Assembly (NCBI GenBank): GCA_021399435.1
Contig: JAJTUP010000047.1
Coordinates: 248,001-312,000, forward strand
Length of the DNA: 64,000 nt
Direction of reading: 5' to 3'
Origin: Diaporthe sp. PMI_573
Lineage: Eukaryota > Ascomycota > Sordariomycetes > Diaporthales > Diaporthaceae
Below are positions 58,833-64,000 of the stretch, piece by piece (the first letter of the stretch is position 1; each line of letters begins with the position of its first letter). Both the position numbers and the translations under genes were made by a program. The notes beneath the pieces are model-generated. The model saw nothing but the letters and a program-made list of their open reading frames with translations, was not told where the DNA came from and did not search any database.

Positions 58833-59466
58833 GAGGCGAATTTGGGAGGCTCTGAGATGGTGTCCTTCAAATCCAAGGACTGCTGATTAAAGACTTGGAC
58901 GGCCATTCCAGCTTTGACAAACCTCGTGGCATTCACGGCATCCTCGAGGTGTCATGGGGATGAAGCAGACGCAAGAACTTCGCCAACCGTGACCGCCCGA
59001 GAATTGTAAGCAACCGGTCAGATTACCACACAGGTTGACCTGCCGTGCGACTTTGATACACCGGCCTTGGGAGGAGATGGGAAGGCAGAGATGGAGAAAT
59101 GAGGCAAAGATACCCGAATCACTTTGTTATTGATAATGAAGCATGGATGGAGCCTACCCAGTGAGAAGATGAACGGCCTCCAATTTGGAAGGTGCCTGAC
59201 AGCAGTGCCAGTTGAAGATGGATGAGTACATGAAGCAATGCCTCGAGCACTTTGAGATTGATGAGCCAGGTAGTGGGGGGGGGGTTGAGGATGCAAATCT
59301 TCCGTACTTGGGTGTAAACAAAATCTACACAGTGTGGTCATGCTCTTAGAACAACGGTCAGAGCTAAGTCACCGTAAGAATCTCGAGTACCTGATAGACA
59401 GACATTTCGCAGGGAAGCAGAGCAAGCAAATTGGCATAATGGTCACCGTATTGGAATTTCTACATT
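58833..59466. other. Intergenic, nothing seen
   Basis: Contains a G9 run near 59275. No supported gene. Confidence 0.6.
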
Positions 59467-59499
59467 TTGAAGAGCCTCCAAATGAACATTTTTGAGAAA

Positions 59500-59870
59500 T
59501 TACATAATCCTGAGGACGAATGTGCCGCCGGAGCGCCTCTTCTTCTACAGGTATGTGACGGCTGGGGGCCATTGTGTGATATACTGAAGTTGCCGTTAAC
59601 AGAAGAAGAATTCCTGCACAGTCATAAGCCTGAGGGGGTGAAGATGGTCGGAGGAGCCAGCGTTGTGGCTGGCTTGATGGCGTGGGGTCTGATCTTTAGC
59701 GGTGCGTGTCGTTGTATCTGGTATGCGTGGAGGCTTTCGTCAAAATTCTGCAGGTGTGATAAAACGAGCTTTGTTGTCAATTTTGTGCTACCCCCAGGCT
59801 TTAATGACAGCGGGGCATCATGGAGGCGTTCCGGTGCGATGGCAGAGCTTGAGAATGGAAGGGCATAGAA
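59500..59870 (+). pseudogene. Sulfotransferase-like C-terminal relic
   Basis: NVPPERLFFYR in one frame (about 59519-59551) continues as VCDGWGPLCDILKLPLTEEE in another, followed by VVAGLMAWGLIFSGACRCIW. The order PPERLL-x-GW-PLC-FL-P followed by a C-terminal membrane segment is that of fungal P-loop sulfotransferase-like proteins. One frameshift near 59552, and no catalytic N-terminal part. Confidence 0.55.
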
Positions 59871-60188
59871 CGGAACAGCAGAAAATTCAAAAAGAAGGTG
59901 AGTTGTATTTTGAGCCGAGAGAAACTAAAGCTATGGAGGGGTCCCCTTTATAAGGACCCCGCCCATGAAAGTCAACACCAAATTACTTAGCCCGGTAATA
60001 CCATCCATAGAAATATGTTGCAATCTCGAGACCATGACCATGCCTTTCACTTACATACCACAACAATCATATCTCCATCTGGCTTTCTATTCTGCCATCA
60101 CATCTTCCCCGGACCAACCACTTCGCCTTCTTGCAATATTTCAGAATCCACCATGACACCAGAAGAGTCGAACCCGCGCCATGAGCCC
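59871..60188. other. Intergenic
   Basis: Short 3' flanking DNA. Nothing seen. Confidence 0.6.
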
Positions 60189-61434
60189 CTATTCGGCCTT
60201 GCGGGCCTTGCGGGCCTTGCATACACGGCGGTAATGCATTTTGAGTAAGTCGTCCCTCTCTTTCGCACCGGCTTCCCATGACACGTTCTTGATTTTGTAG
60301 CCGACGATCTCTCCGTCATCCGTCTTAGCGAAGATCTTTCCGTCATCCTTCTTGGTGTAGATCTTACGGATGTGCTTCATGGTTTTCGAATTCCAGTCGA
60401 GTTCCGAGAAATCGCTCCAGTCGAGGTAGGTCTGCATGAGAGGATCATGATGGTCCTTGGGCGATATGCGGCTTGGGTATTGCCCGCAGGGCTTCCCTTT
60501 CTCTGTCTGCTGGGCATCACAATGTCGGAGTCCCATGATGTGAAGCATCTCGTGAGACAGGATCGCGCTTAGATTCTGCTCCAGGGCTTCCAACCTCGCA
60601 GCGGCCCTCGCAACCTTGATGTCCCTACTCTTGCTAGTGATAGTATCACTGAGCAATTGCTTTTGTTCCTTGCTTAGACTGAGGCCTAGCTTGTAGACGT
60701 ATATGTGCCAGTCCTTGGGATGTGAACCTGGGAAGAAGGACTCAGCATAGCAATCAGGGCTATCGCCCCCAAAAGAGACGTAGAAGGCACTGTCGGAGGT
60801 GTCGTCAACAGTGCGAAACTGAATACCGATTATTTTGGAATTCAAGCTGTCTAGAACTCTAGTGAGGCATCTTTTGACCATTTCTCCTTGCGCACGTGAC
60901 TCGAAGCTCGAGAAATTGATGCCGATGGGAATAGGTATGCTCGACGGCTGCCAGCGGCACACGTATTCGCCATTGATTTGGCAGTTGAGCTCGGATATAC
61001 GAGCAATGGTCTTGCAGCGGAATGGGAAAGTCCCCGGGATAAGGCTCACAACGCCGCGACCAGCGGAATCGTCGACGACGTGTGGGCCACATACCTTTTG
61101 AACGGATGGCCAACGTCAGCAACGGTATTGCTAATGAATTATCAATAAAGCAGAGAAGCGCTATAACACATACCTGGCGCGAGCTTGGTTCCTTGGGGCC
61201 CTCGGGATGGAGCGAGTTGCTATCTCGGAATGAAGGACCATTGTTGACAGTTGCCCGGTCATGTTCGGTGAATGGCGGAGCCGGACCGGGCGGTGCATGT
61301 TGGCCGGGCCCCAGGGGGGGTCCACATGCACCGATGGAAGGCGGCAGGGGCGGGGTAGCCTTTGAGGTTGCTTTCTTGTTGGCGCGGCTTGTTGGAACCC
61401 CAGAAGTGCTGGTTGAGTGGTAGTTGGAACCCAT
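60189..61434 (-). CDS. Metzincin-type zinc protease without signal peptide
   Basis: Exon 1 61434-61174 (MGSNYHSTSTSGVPTSRANK, Pro/Gly-rich, disordered), intron 61173-61095 (GTATGT to AAAG), exon 2 61094-60189; 388 residues. The zinc site HEMLHIMGLRH is at about residues 268-278 (HExxHxxGxxH). A Met-containing turn follows (DHHDPLMQTYLD), and Cys pairs lie in ELNCQINGEYVC and HCDAQQTEKGKPC. The tail is lysine/alanine rich (CKARKARKAE). No secretion signal is visible at either candidate start, unlike the M43 enzyme at 30.7 kb. Either the protein is cytosolic or an upstream exon is missed. The exact peptidase family is not recognised. Confidence 0.75.
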
Positions 61435-62333
61435 CTTCGATGTTTCTGAGTGAAGTGAAAGGTCTACTCAAGGACCTTAGAAGAAAGACCAAATGAGTGT
61501 CTCCCAGAATTTGACGGATGCTTGGAAGGCCAAATGCGGGAAGCCTGGCACGTAAGAGAAAAGAAGAGGGAGAGAGAAAGTCAGAGGGAACACAAAGAGC
61601 ACTAGGGAGGACCCTCGACTTTTGTTTTTGCTGTCCTCCCGACGTCTGCCCCATTGATTGGTACAGAGCTGGTCAGCAGGGCCGGGGAGTTCGGCGAATG
61701 GCCGGCGGTTTACACCCGTGTGTAAGAGTTAGAGGCGGCGCGTCTACACAGCTGTGTAGACATGGATTCGTGCAGGCTGAGCTCCCCTCCCCCTCCCAAT
61801 AGTAGGCTGATTGGTGCGGACCATGATCATCCGGCCGGCCGCTTAGCAAAGCCCAGCGGCACGCACACAACGGTGTGATCCCAAGGTTGTGTAGAAGATC
61901 AGCCGGCCACACATCCTGTTCTTTCTGAGCTGTCGTCCGGAAGACTTGCCGTGCCACTCGATCCGGCCTCCGCCGTCGTATTCCCAAAGAAGTCAAATTC
62001 AACGCATTCGGGGGCGGAATTACTCAATTACCTGCGATATCGGGCATTCAGCTGTCCGTTCCCTGCACGTCACTGCGAAAATCCTGGCACGCCTCATCAG
62101 AGTTCCTTCGTCACCCGCAACACAACGTCACCCAATATCCTGCTTTACAGCACAATTTCAGCTCTGTTCATCTCGTACCGGTCTTGATAGAGTGTCCTCG
62201 GCACGTTCTACTCCGTCGGTCGGTCGGGGGACTCGTTCTAGGTTTGGCGCAAGATCTCCCCAAAAGATCTGTCCCATCAAATCTTGGAGTCATTCAACTT
62301 CTTTACCAGTCCGGCATCTCACTCACGCCGTAC
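61435..62333. other. Intergenic, divergent upstream region
   Basis: Lies between the metzincin gene and the C2H2-like gene. The frame of the latter is open from 62184 but without an ATG before 62334. No other gene seen. Confidence 0.55.
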
Positions 62334-63314
62334 ATGGAGACCGCCCCCAAAAAACGCGCTCGAACCGAACGGGTTACTCCATCGAAGCGCGCATATGATC
62401 GTGAGATACGAGCGTTGACAGATGACGAAAGACAACCCCGCAGTAAGCGCCGAACAAAAGCACCAGCACCTACGGAGTCCGCCTTTGCCTGCCCTTTCTA
62501 CATCCACGATAGGGATAAGTACAGTCAATGTCTGCGTTACCAGGGAAAGCGTATAGCCGACGTACGGCTACATCTTCGACGAACTCATCGGCAGCCGGCG
62601 TATTGTCCGAGATGTGGTTGCGTATTTAACGACTCTGATAGCCTGGGTGAACATCTCAGAACTAAAGATTGTGAAGCGGTGGTGCCCAAACCAGAACCTC
62701 CCGGTATTACACCGGAACAAGAGAAACTCATGAATGATCTTAGTTCGAATCGGCAGATATCATTGAGTACGCGTAGCTCAGGTAGATGGTACCATATATG
62801 GGATATCATCTTTCCCCAGTCGCCACAACCAGAATCACCATACGCGATAGAGAATCCTATCGTTCAGAAACTGTTGGATGTGCAGGGAGAGCTATTTAGC
62901 TCTAAAAAATGGGAGGAACTTATTCCAGAATCTTCGCGACACTTATTAGAGGCGATGGATCCCTTACCGCGGCAAGTGTTCATTCGTGGCATAGTCGACA
63001 GATTTATTACGATGGTCGGGACTCATGACGACACCGGGGCTAGAGACCAAACCCGTAGCGATCGGAAATCACATGAGTCGTCAGCCGAGCATACGCCGTC
63101 GTGGCCCAACCACCAAGCATTCGCTACTGGAGAATTGCAACCTGATCATCGTCCACTGACCACCAAGATGCCAAATCCAGCAGACTTTCAGGATGAGTCT
63201 CCGCTGCTATTGTCAGAAGGGCCACTGGCAGTCGCTCCCCAAAGCAAGGGAGTCACGGTCTTACCTACGCGTTCAAAAACACCGGTATATGGCGAGTTTT
63301 CTCTTCGGGGTTAA
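62334..63314 (+). CDS. Fungal C2H2-type zinc-finger domain protein
   Basis: Single exon, 326 residues from METAPKKRARTE. The N-terminus is basic (SKRAYDR, PRSKRRTKAPA; likely nuclear signal). The domain FACPFYIHDRDKYSQCLRYQ, RIADVRLHLRRTHRQPAYCP, CGCVFNDSDSLGEHLRTKDC is a recurrent Pezizomycotina module with C/H pairs that resemble two divergent fingers. EGITPEQ-like sequence (PPGITPEQEKLM) follows. A W-rich helical region (SSGRWYHIWDIIFPQSPQPE) and a disordered tail end it. Function unknown. Confidence 0.8.
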   Translation: METAPKKRARTERVTPSKRAYDREIRALTDDERQPRSKRRTKAPAPTESAFACPFYIHDRDKYSQCLRYQGKRIADVRLHLRRTHRQPAYCPRCGCVFNDSDSLGEHLRTKDCEAVVPKPEPPGITPEQEKLMNDLSSNRQISLSTRSSGRWYHIWDIIFPQSPQPESPYAIENPIVQKLLDVQGELFSSKKWEELIPESSRHLLEAMDPLPRQVFIRGIVDRFITMVGTHDDTGARDQTRSDRKSHESSAEHTPSWPNHQAFATGELQPDHRPLTTKMPNPADFQDESPLLLSEGPLAVAPQSKGVTVLPTRSKTPVYGEFSLRG

Positions 63315-64000
63315 TTTGCCAGATACTTCTGAAAAGCAAGGATGATTCGCAAATTCTCAGCCTCCCTGTTTTTCGGGCCTTGAGTCTACATGCGTGAAAT
63401 TTGAGGAAAATCTCATCTCGATGGAGGAGGCTCCGTATTCTCATGTCAGAGCTACGACGCTCCGTATAACCTGTCGACAGCAGCTCTTTCGTGATGATTT
63501 GCTAGAGTTTTGTCTTTTCAGGGTGTTTACGGCGGAGCCAGAATTATTACTACCTAGGTAGACGAGTCTAGGTTAACTGTCGACAAATAAGAATACTTCT
63601 CAGAGGGGTCCTAAATCAAAGCACTTACCGGACGTCGATTACAATAAATTGACTTGACCAAAAAAAGAGGCTGTCTATCTGACGACCACGAGGCTGATAA
63701 GCCCCTCCACCATCTGCTTCACCCACGATCAGCCACGAGGCTGTCGATTAAACATCCGATCGTACAAACGAGCAGCTCTCGTCCTGTTTCCTGTCGTCAA
63801 TTCACTTGTACCGTCCATTCACTACTGTCCCAACCTTACGTCAGCCGTGACCTCGACGGCCCTGAATTGCCAACCACTTCCCATCTTCTTCTTCAACCAT
63901 CCAATCTCTGTTCAGGGTACGGCTTCCCGAAGGGGGTGGGGCTGGTCTCGGAATGGATGGGGACTGGCACAAGGTACAAAGTCACAGACATCTATTGGTC
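63315..64000. other. Intergenic to window end
   Basis: No supported gene. The last 200 bp are pyrimidine-rich, like a promoter or leader of a gene beyond the right edge. Confidence 0.5.

Overview
This window comes from a filamentous ascomycete (Pezizomycotina, most likely Sordariomycetes). Introns are short (about 50-140 bp) with GTRNGT donors and CTAAC/CTAAT branch sites. The genes belong to fungal families: Zn2Cys6 regulators, MOB2, SSZ1, a PAQR receptor and fungal-only membrane proteins. The AT-rich blocks carry the CpA-to-TpA signature of repeat-induced point mutation (RIP). Exon models were built by hand; in every complete model the summed exon length is a multiple of three.

Layout. 1-2.9 kb holds the start of a Zn2Cys6 regulator running off the left edge, a decayed alpha/beta-hydrolase and a kinase gene cut at the edge of AT-rich DNA. 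2.9-20.4 kb is a RIP-degraded transposon nest. A Ty1/copia element (4066-19900, 203-bp LTRs, target duplication TAAAT) carries a reverse-oriented Ty3/gypsy chromovirus (7449-15251, 194-bp LTRs, duplication CTATT) inside its integrase. It also holds a 532-bp block that looks like a solo LTR. A 480-bp solo LTR (duplication GTAAC) lies just outside, and a degraded tRNA-like fold lies just beyond.

20.9-29.8 kb is a gene island: a multi-pass membrane protein, a PAQR/Izh protein, a RIP-killed ELO elongase, a decayed membrane-protein gene, a Nudix hydrolase and the ER protein Asterix. 30.7-44.4 kb mixes intact genes (secreted M43-type protease, UlaG-like metallohydrolase, Zn2Cys6 regulator, SDR) with relics, including two separate pieces of a DUF7025-type AAA ATPase family. 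46.4-63.3 kb holds mostly housekeeping and regulatory genes: MOB2-like kinase activator, a charged hypothetical protein, a C2H2 regulator with an N-terminal membrane anchor, SSZ1 and RRP40 head to head, a sulfotransferase relic, a cytosolic-looking metzincin and a second C2H2 protein.

No biosynthetic cluster, CRISPR array or operon is present. The neighbours are mostly functionally independent. The clearest partnership by theme is SSZ1 (nascent-chain chaperone) and RRP40 (RNA exosome), which share a 346-bp divergent promoter. The most unusual single gene is the membrane-anchored C2H2 factor; the most informative structure is the dated transposon nest.
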